64,000 nt of DNA, taken from NCBI GenBank assembly GCA_000934385.1, contig KN880473.1, positions 78,060-142,059 of the forward strand. Direction: 5' to 3'. This document shows, in pieces, positions 56,088-64,000 of this stretch. The notes under the pieces are model-generated. The model was not told the origin of the DNA. It did no database searches and saw nothing but the letters and a program-made list of their open reading frames with translations. This DNA is from Cylindrobasidium torrendii FP15055 ss-10. Taxonomy: Eukaryota; Basidiomycota; Agaricomycetes; Agaricales; Physalacriaceae. Each line of letters begins with the position of its first letter. The stretch's first letter is position 1. The translations under genes and the position numbers were made by a program.

Positions 56088-59000
56088 TCAGAGACCGTGA
56101 GCGGCCCGGTACTCCCGGACTAGCTCAGCTGCATTGGTGAGCTGCTTCGCTGATCGCCATTCGTCTTCCGAATCGGGTAGGTCCTTGTAATGTACAAAGA
56201 ACTGATAGCCGCGCCCGACTGGCTTGTGTGCGATGATTCGGTCCACTTCGACTTCCTCGGTGGTGTCTGCTCGTAAGTCGCTTTCCGGCTTTGTTGACCG
56301 CAAGCCAAACCTTTTGGGAGATTCGACGTACGGCCTCAAATGTTCCAAGTTGAAGGTGGGGCCGCCAGGATAAGACTGACCCATGCGAAGCCGGAAAACG
56401 GTGGGGCTAACCACTTCTACCACTTCAAAAGGTCCTACCCAGCGATCTACCAGTTTGACCCCCTTCCCTTTACTCTCGATCCATTCGAGGGAGTGAGGGT
56501 TCACTAATACACGTGAGCCTACCTCAATGTCAGGAGCTGGACGTCTTCGATTGTTGAAGTACTTGGCTTGATAGTGTTGGGCTTTGGCTATGGCATCGCG
56601 GGCCGAAGAACGCAGTCGAGTCAATTCGGAAAGGAAAGAATCTGGTTTTCCGAGTAAGGAGAACTTGCGCCTGATGTTCTTCTGCATCCCTTTCGGGAGA
56701 AGAAAACCGGATGGAGATTTGGGCTCGAAACCCAGAAGCAGTAGAAAGGGAGATTGACCGGTGGATTTGTGCTCGTGAGAGTTGTAGGCAAACTCAAGTA
56801 GTGGGAGCCAGAAGGCCCAGAGCTTTTTCTCATTCGACGCAAAAGCTCTTAGCATGATTTCCACCGTTTTGTTCACTATTTCTGTCTGTCCATCGGTTTG
56901 CGGGTGGTGAGCTGTTGAGAATATCATCCTGGTTCGAAGTCGTTTTGCTACTTCCTTCCAGAAGTCGTTGAGCCATCGGCGGTCGCGATCGCAGAAGACA
57001 CTGTCCGGGAGTCCAAATCTACTGAACACTCGCTGGACAATTAGATCGGCGAATCCTTCTTGAGACAAGTCAATAGTGGAAGGAATGAATGAGCCGTGCT
57101 TGGTGAGTCGGTCCACCACTACTAGAATGCAGTTGAAGCCCAAAGACTCCGGTAGCCCCGTGACCAGATCCCACGATATGGACTCGTAAGGTCTTGTCGG
57201 AATCGGAGAAGGATTTAGGAATCCCCAGTTCTTGAAGGCTCGATGTTTCGATTTCTGACAATTGTCGCATGAAGCGCAGAATTCCTCGGCATCCTTCTTC
57301 ATACGATTCCAATACCACCGGCTACTCAGCTTTGGCCAGAGCTTGTCGATGCTCATGTGCGCTGTCTCCATTGGGTCCTCGTGTAGCAGCGTTAGGAGAG
57401 AGGTCCGGAACGCCATGGGAACACACAGTCTTGAGTGGAAGTCCGCGTCTCTAAAGAAAAGCATTCCATCTTGGCTTCGAAGGAATCTCTGTCCTGCTTT
57501 CCAGTTTTCCCACTGAGGGGCCTCTTGATATACGCTCTTGAATTCTTGGTCTTCCTTGTAAGCTGAAACCCATTCGTCTCTCAATTTCGGGTCAATGTCG
57601 ACCGTTGTAGTGGGAGGCGCATGCGAAGCATTCCAGTATGCAATGGTCAACTGATCGGGCACCGTATCTTGAGGTTCCGCTGACACCATATCCTCGTTTC
57701 CCTCCTTGCGCGGGCTGCTACTAGTCTCTCTGCTTTTGTCTGCCTTGAGCAGTCGCGGCGATTTTCTCCGAGGTACTTGCACTTCTTGCTCTTCTTCCCC
57801 CCCAGTCGCCGCGCGCGCTAGCAAGCTCTCGGTCAATGTTGACATCTGTTCGGCCGGCTCGTGTCGAAACCCAAAGTGAGGGGCGGCTTTCCCAATGAAA
57901 AGCGATGATTCACTATCGTTCGCTGGGCTGTACTGGGCCGGAGGCGGTCTTTGGAGTCGTGACAGCGGGTCAACATTGCTATGAACGCGTCCTGGTCGGT
58001 GAACCACTTCCAAATACGGTGCGTATGCCGAGAACACCGCTCCCCACGCAGCTAGCCGTCGATTCGCGTTCTCATAAGTACGAGCCCACTGCAAAGCGTT
58101 GTGATCCGTGATAAGCAATATCTTGACTCCTTCTATGAACGGTTGAAATCGCACAAGGCCTTCCTTCGCGCCTAGGGCTTCCCTCTCGGTAGTCGAGTAT
58201 CTCGTTTCCGCGGGCTTGAACCGTCGTGAATAGTAGCACACTACTCGCTCAACGTGCACCGTGGATTCGTCAAGTGAAGTTGACCACTTGTCTGGCGGGA
58301 TAGTTTCCATTGACTTTCCCAAGTTAGAATACAACTTCGGAGGATCCTCCCCAAGAGCAAATGCTTTGTGGAGGCGCGCATACACCTTGGTTCCCTTATA
58401 ATCCCCGACTTTCACTGGCTGAACTTGTTGTAGAGCACAGCCTAGAGCGTAGTCGGAGGCATCCGTATACAGGCGGTAAGGGAGGCCTTCCATGGGATGG
58501 GCCAGGACTGGGGCAGATGCGAGGGCGTCCTTTATGTCGTTGAAAGCATACTCATGTTCCTTGATCCATTCCCATTTCCTCCCTTTCTTCAATAAGTCGA
58601 ATAGAGGGATAGCTCGGTCCGAATAGTAAGGAATGAAAGCCGAGAAATAGACCGCCATGCCCAGAAAAGTGTATAGGTCAGCCGTTTTCGAAGGTGTTGC
58701 CAACTCTTTGACGGCAGCTACTTTCTCGGCATGAGTGGCCAATCCCAAGCGTGAGACCTTATGCCCTAGGAGAAGGATTGAGGAATAGAAGAAATGACAC
58801 TTCTTTGGCGACAAAGTGATTCCTGCTTTGGCTATAGCGGAGAGCACCTTGTCCACGTGAATAAGATGCTCCTCGTATGTGCGTGAGTAGATCACAATGT
58901 CGTCGATGTAGACCAAACAGAATAACCACAAATACGGGCTGAGGATTCCTTGCATGACTCGCTGAAATACCGACGGTCCGTTACGAAGACCAAATGGGAG

Positions 59001-62000
59001 TCTCCGGAATTGATATAGTCCTCTGTGCGTCCGGAAGGCTGTCTTCGGCTTGTCTTCTTCATCTAACTCCAGTTGTGTGAATCCGGACAGAGCGTCCAGT
59101 GAGGACAGAACCTGAGCACCGCTTAGCGCTTGGAGAATATCTGACTGTCGCGGGATAGGGAATTCGTCCGCCACGGTGATACTATTCAGCTTCCTATAAT
59201 CCACGCAAAAGCGAGGCTTCCCATTTCGATAGGCGATAACCACTGGTGCTCCCCAAGGGCTCTCCGAGGGTTCGATTACGCCCATCTCAAACCACTTGTT
59301 GAGTTGATCGTCGATAACTTCTCGTTTGGCTGGCGAGCTAGAATATGTGGGTAGCGAAATAGGGTCTTCACGTCCTTCCTTCAGATTGATCTTCACTTTT
59401 GAAGGATAGTGGCCTAATCGCCCATCAAAAGCGAATGCACGTTGATTCCTCTCCAGCATTTCCCACACTGCTTCTTGTAGTTCATCGGGAACGTCCTTGG
59501 CCACGTCTAAAGTTTCGCGCAACTTTTCCGAGCTATAGACCTCTGGGTCCGGCATGTAAGAGGTTTTCGGACCTAACTCCTCGTCTTCTTCCAGCACGTC
59601 CTCCGCCGCCGTAGGGTTTGCAGAGGGAGTAGTTCTAGCCTCAAACTGCGTGCTGATGACAGCCTTCAATGCGGTTGCGTGGGAGGTCATCTGCGTGAGC
59701 TTATCTTCTGAATCCGCGCAATCGAGACCTTCTTGACAGTATTCCCAACTCCCCAGAAATTCTCCTCGTCGAACATATCGAGGAATATCGGTGGGATTGG
59801 ACACTGGGATATACGGGTCGGAGGAATTGAAGATTGTGTTTGGGACGATGAAGTTGACTTTGTCGTTTGATGCCAAAATATTCTTCTCAACCAATAGGTC
59901 AGAAGCGTTAGGTAGGAATCCCATGACCTGAACTCTCCTGGTAGAGTGCGCGGGAATGAGATAATCTTGTGAGGCTCGAAGATTCTGCTTTTCCTTCTCT
60001 GCGCGCTTTCGAGTTTTCTGGCGTTGGTTCTTGCTCTTCTGATGCTGCTTAGCCTTCACGAACCCAGCTTTTCCTTCGACGCTTCTTCGCACTAGTCTGG
60101 GCAAGTAGTAGCGGTCAATAGGAACACTCCGCACCAGCCATGGGTGGCTGCCGTATTGAATAGACGGACGCCCGCCGGATTCTCGTCGAACATTGATCTC
60201 GAAGTTGTTCTGATAGTCCATCCCCAGTAATATAGGAACATTCATATCGGGTACCACGTACGCGTTCACGCTCGTCTTGAGAATGGTACCGTCCACGGCT
60301 GTGGTGTATACGGCCAACGACACATAACCCTCGATCTCCTTCGAGCTCTCTGTCACTTCCAGCAACCGCAATAGCAATCCTTTCTTGACCTTCGGTGGTT
60401 GCTTCATGCTCTTCAAGTATACTTCACCGATCAAGCTCACGTCCGCGCATGTATCATGCCTCAAGTCAATCTCTTCCTCGTGTTCCGAACCTAGTTTCCC
60501 CCTCACCGACAGCACCGAATCGTCCAATGTTGTGCCCTTGCTGAGCCCTGGTTGCTTGGGCTTTAGGATCACCACATGGTGAGCTTCCTTAGTCGACTTC
60601 GGGATGCATTGATGCTCCGACTGAGGCTCTGAGTCGTCCTTTTCCTCGTCTCCCGCTCGTTCAAGTAGCGCTCCTGAAATGCAGGTTCCTCCTGGGTCCT
60701 CACCATCTTCTTCTGGGACTTCCTCGAGTGAAGTCTTGTAGATGGTCTGTAAGGATGGCTTGTCGCGACTATCGACCTCCGAGTTCGCGGCCAACACGGT
60801 CTTACTCTCCAGGCTTGCGCTTGGAAAAGCCGAATCAAAACCCGACTGGCTGACGCTGAACATGTAAGCGGCTTGGTACGCTCGTTCGCCCATTTTCTCT
60901 GTGGCTGATAGTTTCGAGTCTCGAGATCGCTTCTTGTCGTATGCATCTCGGTCGGGACACTCGCGCTTCCAGTGCTTTAGGCTACCGCAAGCAGGACATG
61001 GACCTGGAGGTTTCTTGCCTTTTGTCACGACGTGGTCATTGGGAGAGAACATAAATTCGGTCTGTTTCTTTGCGAACTGTTTCGCAACACTGAAGGCTTC
61101 GCGTTCCTCGCTGAACTCGACTTGATGACCTTCGATTTCGTCCTCAGAGTCTGTATCTGACTCCCCCCCAGATGATGGTTGCTCGTCTCGGTCCCCCCCA
61201 GACGATTCCTGCGCTAGATGAACCGACTTAACGTAGGGCTTCTTGCGAAAGGAATCGGTTCTGCCATCCGCTAGCGAGACCTCTTTTGTCTTGCGAAAGC
61301 GAAACCGCGAGTTCGATTCTTTCCTCTCATGCTTCTGCCAGTTCCACACCAAGATTGAGGCATTATCGTTGACCACGCTGATGAGTTCGTCCAGATCAGA
61401 AATACGGCTAGGGTTGATGAGGGTCCCCCACGAATTTGGAATGAGCAGGCATATGTCGTAGACTTCCATTGGCCCCCCCATGTCCGATGGCGAGAACAAT
61501 CGAACAAAAGAGGCGCGCCGCAGGATATAATCCCTTGGGGATTCATCCTCGTAGCCTTCTTGTCGAAATTCTTGCGCGTCCTTCTTATTCCTCATCTTCT
61601 TCAGCCACTCCTTGCCTAGCATCGACCTCTGAATATGCGCTGTAAAAGCAACAAATCCACCCGTGATTCGAGTCCTCGTAGAGGCCGGCAGCATATTGAA
61701 CCATCTTGAAGCTGGCGAACTCGGCTTCCCTAGCAGTTGCGGCATCGTTTGTCCCAGTTCCGCCGACATATGAGGCCCATACACCAAATACGCATTCAGC
61801 GCCCATACCCAGTCGACAAAGGCCTCGTCGTCCGAGCCATCCCATTGAGGCATATGGTCAGGCTTCATGTCTGGCTTGACGTGAGGTATGTTACTCTGCG
61901 GTGCGGCTGCAGGCGCTGCCGGAGGCGGCGGAGGCGGTGGAGGCGGAGGTGGCGGTGGCGGTGGGGGAGGTGGCGACGGAGGTGGCCGCGGTCCTTGTGG

Positions 62001-63590
62001 TGGTGGCGGTGGTGGCGGCGGAGGCGGTGGTCCTCCTCCTCCTCCTCCTCCTCCTCCTCCCGGTCCTCCCGGAGGTGGAGGTGGTGGAGGTCCCGCTGGC
62101 TGTCCGCCAGACGGCCCAGATGGAGGCGACCCTCCAGTGGGACCACCGGATGGTCCTGATGGAGGTGGTCCTCCTGAAGGACCGGCTGGTGGTTTCCCTG
62201 TAGGCCCGGCGGTCGTAGGGGAACTAGAAGTGTTTCCTGCGGGTTGTGTTCGGATTGTTGGTCTGGCTGCGCCTCCCGCTAAGGAGAACCCTGGGTGTGA
62301 GTCGAAACCTGAGACTTCATCCTCGCGGGTATTGTTAAATCCCGTGCTTCCAAAAGTTGAAGCTGAAGGCCAGACATCGGGATCCTCGTTCTCGTGAGGT
62401 GGCCACGAACCTTCGCCCCATTTGTATGTCGTAGCTGGAGCTACTGGGGCGGTCGCAAACTGTAATCCCAACGCAGAAGCTGAAGACATATCCGAAGCTG
62501 ACCGAGACATAGCTTCCAAGCTTCGAGACGAAGCTAAAGTGTCCAAGCCTGGCGAGCGAAGAGGATCTCGATATGTCTGAGCTGATAGGTTTGAGGGAAC
62601 TTCAACGGGTCTTTGCTGTACGTATGGATTTATCGCTGCGAATATGGGATTCTCGGCTGCATGTCTTTGTCGAGCTAGTGCCGCCGTAGCTGATTCCAAC
62701 CCGAAGGTCGACCTTGAAGGAGAAGCGGTTGGCTCCAAGACTCCCGAGAAGCCAGCGTCAAACGAAGGAGAAAGAGAAGGCGGAGCGACACTCCCTCTTG
62801 AGAGATTCAAGAACGGATTGTTAGAGCTCATTACGGGAGTTCCTCCCGTCATGGATTTTGGAGTCAATGGAGCAGGTTCTCTACCTCTTCGGCTAGGTTG
62901 AGATTCCGAATACCCAAGGAGAATATTGACGGGATCCGTGATGCGTTCCTTCTTAGCCGCAGTAATGAGCTGGCGAGGAGCTACCCCCGCTATCGAACTC
63001 CAGTTCCCATCTTCAGCGGAAGAAATCATACTAGGAGCAAAACTCTGCTCGTAATGTTTTGCACCCATGATAGAAGCCAGCAGAGTGTTTTTAGATTCCC
63101 CGAGCACAACCTCTTGCTCGATACGTTCGTAAACGTCTGTGGTGGTTGTAGCCGGCGAAGCTAGAGCAAGTCCTTGCTTAGCCTCTTCCATGTACTTATC
63201 TAGAGTCACAAAGTATCTGGACAGACGTTGCTGAAGATGCTTCCAAGTAGTACGCAAGAAGTCCATGTCGGCTGAGCCTTTCTCAAAGGTATTGAACAGC
63301 ATACGGTGAGGATCGACTAGGAAGACCTTGCTCCTGTCGTTCCGAGCGGAACCGGCGAGCCTTATGATGTCCTGCAACTCATCCGTGATACGGGACAGCT
63401 GCCTCAAAGTTTCAGGCTTAAACTTGAAGATGCGAGCATTCGGAGGGTAGAAAACAAAACTAGCGGGGAGTTGGGGAAGGTCGATGAGGTGCCTGGCTTG
63501 CAATCGTAAGGGAAGGTCGTCGTCCTCAAAGGAGTCGAGACGAGTCATAACTTCATTGATTATGGAATCTACGGAGGTAGGAGAGGACAT
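56088..63590 (-). CDS. Gag-pol polyprotein of Ty3/gypsy chromovirus, single 2500-aa ORF
   Basis: Gag and pol are one frame with no stop or frameshift. Residues 1-450: Gag-like Ser/Pro-rich; about 457-562: Gly/Pro tract with long Pro runs; about 570-700: capsid-like helices (DHMPQWDGSDDEAFVDWVWA); about 863-877 zinc knuckle CPACGSLKHWKREC (CCHC). Protease about 1040, where HDTCADVSLIG has Cys in the usual Gly place of DTG. RT about 1440-1620 with FCVDYRKLN and the catalytic YIDDIVIYS. RNase H about 1705 with LYTDASDYALGCAL. Integrase: HHCC zinc region (HEDPMETAHMS...CASCDNC), then DLVTGL, FCDRDRRWLND and HHPQTDGQTEIVNK giving D, D and E. C-terminal chromodomain about 2445-2490 (VDRIIAHKPVGRGYQFFVHY, EDEWRS). 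All catalytic residues seem present. Confidence 0.96.
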   Translation of the reverse strand: MSSPTSVDSIINEVMTRLDSFEDDDLPLRLQARHLIDLPQLPASFVFYPPNARIFKFKPETLRQLSRITDELQDIIRLAGSARNDRSKVFLVDPHRMLFNTFEKGSADMDFLRTTWKHLQQRLSRYFVTLDKYMEEAKQGLALASPATTTTDVYERIEQEVVLGESKNTLLASIMGAKHYEQSFAPSMISSAEDGNWSSIAGVAPRQLITAAKKERITDPVNILLGYSESQPSRRGREPAPLTPKSMTGGTPVMSSNNPFLNLSRGSVAPPSLSPSFDAGFSGVLEPTASPSRSTFGLESATAALARQRHAAENPIFAAINPYVQQRPVEVPSNLSAQTYRDPLRSPGLDTLASSRSLEAMSRSASDMSSASALGLQFATAPVAPATTYKWGEGSWPPHENEDPDVWPSASTFGSTGFNNTREDEVSGFDSHPGFSLAGGAARPTIRTQPAGNTSSSPTTAGPTGKPPAGPSGGPPPSGPSGGPTGGSPPSGPSGGQPAGPPPPPPPGGPGGGGGGGGGGPPPPPPPPPPPQGPRPPPSPPPPPPPPPPPPPPPPPPAAPAAAPQSNIPHVKPDMKPDHMPQWDGSDDEAFVDWVWALNAYLVYGPHMSAELGQTMPQLLGKPSSPASRWFNMLPASTRTRITGGFVAFTAHIQRSMLGKEWLKKMRNKKDAQEFRQEGYEDESPRDYILRRASFVRLFSPSDMGGPMEVYDICLLIPNSWGTLINPSRISDLDELISVVNDNASILVWNWQKHERKESNSRFRFRKTKEVSLADGRTDSFRKKPYVKSVHLAQESSGGDRDEQPSSGGESDTDSEDEIEGHQVEFSEEREAFSVAKQFAKKQTEFMFSPNDHVVTKGKKPPGPCPACGSLKHWKRECPDRDAYDKKRSRDSKLSATEKMGERAYQAAYMFSVSQSGFDSAFPSASLESKTVLAANSEVDSRDKPSLQTIYKTSLEEVPEEDGEDPGGTCISGALLERAGDEEKDDSEPQSEHQCIPKSTKEAHHVVILKPKQPGLSKGTTLDDSVLSVRGKLGSEHEEEIDLRHDTCADVSLIGEVYLKSMKQPPKVKKGLLLRLLEVTESSKEIEGYVSLAVYTTAVDGTILKTSVNAYVVPDMNVPILLGMDYQNNFEINVRRESGGRPSIQYGSHPWLVRSVPIDRYYLPRLVRRSVEGKAGFVKAKQHQKSKNQRQKTRKRAEKEKQNLRASQDYLIPAHSTRRVQVMGFLPNASDLLVEKNILASNDKVNFIVPNTIFNSSDPYIPVSNPTDIPRYVRRGEFLGSWEYCQEGLDCADSEDKLTQMTSHATALKAVISTQFEARTTPSANPTAAEDVLEEDEELGPKTSYMPDPEVYSSEKLRETLDVAKDVPDELQEAVWEMLERNQRAFAFDGRLGHYPSKVKINLKEGREDPISLPTYSSSPAKREVIDDQLNKWFEMGVIEPSESPWGAPVVIAYRNGKPRFCVDYRKLNSITVADEFPIPRQSDILQALSGAQVLSSLDALSGFTQLELDEEDKPKTAFRTHRGLYQFRRLPFGLRNGPSVFQRVMQGILSPYLWLFCLVYIDDIVIYSRTYEEHLIHVDKVLSAIAKAGITLSPKKCHFFYSSILLLGHKVSRLGLATHAEKVAAVKELATPSKTADLYTFLGMAVYFSAFIPYYSDRAIPLFDLLKKGRKWEWIKEHEYAFNDIKDALASAPVLAHPMEGLPYRLYTDASDYALGCALQQVQPVKVGDYKGTKVYARLHKAFALGEDPPKLYSNLGKSMETIPPDKWSTSLDESTVHVERVVCYYSRRFKPAETRYSTTEREALGAKEGLVRFQPFIEGVKILLITDHNALQWARTYENANRRLAAWGAVFSAYAPYLEVVHRPGRVHSNVDPLSRLQRPPPAQYSPANDSESSLFIGKAAPHFGFRHEPAEQMSTLTESLLARAATGGEEEQEVQVPRRKSPRLLKADKSRETSSSPRKEGNEDMVSAEPQDTVPDQLTIAYWNASHAPPTTTVDIDPKLRDEWVSAYKEDQEFKSVYQEAPQWENWKAGQRFLRSQDGMLFFRDADFHSRLCVPMAFRTSLLTLLHEDPMETAHMSIDKLWPKLSSRWYWNRMKKDAEEFCASCDNCQKSKHRAFKNWGFLNPSPIPTRPYESISWDLVTGLPESLGFNCILVVVDRLTKHGSFIPSTIDLSQEGFADLIVQRVFSRFGLPDSVFCDRDRRWLNDFWKEVAKRLRTRMIFSTAHHPQTDGQTEIVNKTVEIMLRAFASNEKKLWAFWLPLLEFAYNSHEHKSTGQSPFLLLLGFEPKSPSGFLLPKGMQKNIRRKFSLLGKPDSFLSELTRLRSSARDAIAKAQHYQAKYFNNRRRPAPDIEVGSRVLVNPHSLEWIESKGKGVKLVDRWVGPFEVVEVVSPTVFRLRMGQSYPGGPTFNLEHLRPYVESPKRFGLRSTKPESDLRADTTEEVEVDRIIAHKPVGRGYQFFVHYKDLPDSEDEWRSAKQLTNAAELVREYRAAHGL

Positions 63591-63853
63591 GATGGAAGTA
63601 AACTTGATGATTTTGAGGACGGAAACTACGGAAAGAATAATCTCGCTCGTCTGGGACGAGGAGGTTTCTTCTGAACGAATTCTTAGACGCGACTAGGCCG
63701 CGAATGAACTGCGGACAGGTAGCGCTTGAGTTCCGGGCTTGAAGTAGAATTGTCGTCGGAGTCGCGGAACGTGTCGCGTCGATCACGAATAATTTTGCTG
63801 TTTTCGAATTCTCGCTAAGACCTAGAACGGTCGTCCTGTCTGGTATCGTGGCT
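63591..63853 (-). other. Retrotransposon leader
   Basis: About 260 bp between the primer-binding site and the gag ATG. No ORF; presumably leader and packaging sequence. Confidence 0.6.
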
Positions 63854-63870
63854 CACCCGAGTGTCCACCA
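63854..63870 (-). other. Primer-binding site
   Basis: On the minus strand, one base after the LTR end, TGGTGGACACTCGGGTG begins with TGG, complementary to a tRNA 3' end ...CACCCGAGTGTCCACCA. This is not the initiator-Met pattern (TGGTATCAGAGC); the tRNA was not identified. Confidence 0.7.
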
Positions 63871-63871
63871 A

Positions 63872-64000
63872 TGTAAGACGGCGCTCTGAAATGCGAAGGG
63901 GAACATCGTCTTCCCGGGTTCGAGAGCTCACGACGAAGGGTCCAGAGAGGCGGGAGCGAGAGCGAACTTGGTAATACGACCACTACCTCTAATCTCACGA
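63872..64000 (-). repeat. 5' LTR, first 129 bp only
   Basis: Starts TGTAAGACGG on the plus strand and matches the left LTR base for base apart from one G-to-A difference until the window ends. Confidence 0.92.

Larger units (their letters stand above)
52649..64000 (-). mobile_element. Ty3/gypsy LTR retrotransposon (chromovirus) with extra ORF, cut by window end
   Basis: One element, transcribed from right to left. In transcription order: partial 5' LTR (from beyond 64000 to 63872), primer-binding site (63870-63854), leader, gag-pol ORF (63590-56088), a 230-nt spacer, an additional 964-codon ORF (55857-52963), polypurine tract and complete 3' LTR (52933-52649). Domain order protease, RT, RNase H, integrase, chromodomain defines a Ty3/gypsy chromovirus (Metaviridae). 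Both ORFs are uninterrupted and the comparable LTR parts differ at one base, so the copy may be active. The expected full length is about 11.5 kb, large for a fungal gypsy element. Confidence 0.95.

Noticed and set aside
61888..62397. Plus-strand Gly/Pro-rich frames of 100-170 codons
   Set aside because: Antisense shadows of the Pro/Gly tract in Gag.

Overview
This window reads as a stretch of a basidiomycete (mushroom-forming Agaricomycete type) nuclear genome. Genes lie on both strands, most carry several 40-60 nt introns (GT...CTNAY...AG), intergenic gaps are short, and many families are typical of Agaricomycetes: BTB-like proteins, F-box-like proteins, MYND proteins, a short heme-thiolate peroxidase and a Ty3/gypsy chromovirus. 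Exon structures below were rebuilt by eye from splice signals, frame continuity and family conservation; nothing was searched or computed. CDS coordinates run from start to stop codon across introns.

Layout. 0.3-10.7 kb: GST, MYND-finger protein, SDR, GATA factor, EthD-like protein, secreted heme-thiolate peroxidase and a hypothetical protein. 10.7-20.8 kb is gene-poor, with a BTB-like protein, a putative zinc-finger protein and one doubtful small ORF. 20.8-34.3 kb: two tandem BTB paralogs (one with a damaged 5' end), the mRNA 3'-end factor CLP1, three scattered F-box-like paralogs, the copper chaperone ATX1, a disordered Ser/Pro-rich protein and a wax-synthase-like membrane acyltransferase. 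34.9-52.2 kb: a membrane-anchored protein with VPxY repeats, an HD-domain phosphohydrolase (HDDC2/YfbR type) whose start codon overlaps that of a divergent RCC1-PHD gene, two C2H2 proteins, a second SDR, the mitochondrial Hsp70 escort ZIM17, an SMP-30/lactonase-type secreted protein and NAD-dependent formate dehydrogenase.

52.6-64.0 kb is one LTR retrotransposon on the minus strand. It has a complete 285-bp left LTR, a polypurine tract, an unusual 964-codon ORF in the position an env gene would occupy, an uninterrupted 2500-codon gag-pol ORF with C-terminal chromodomain, a primer-binding site and the first 129 bp of the other LTR, cut by the window edge. The LTR parts that can be compared differ at one base, so the insertion looks young. 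The downstream ORF is the strongest candidate for something undescribed.

The host genes do not form an obvious pathway cluster; they look like ordinary dispersed genes. Local relationships that matter are the BTB tandem pair, the F-box-like trio, the head-to-head HDDC2/RCC1-PHD pair, and the retroelement sitting about 420 bp upstream of formate dehydrogenase.
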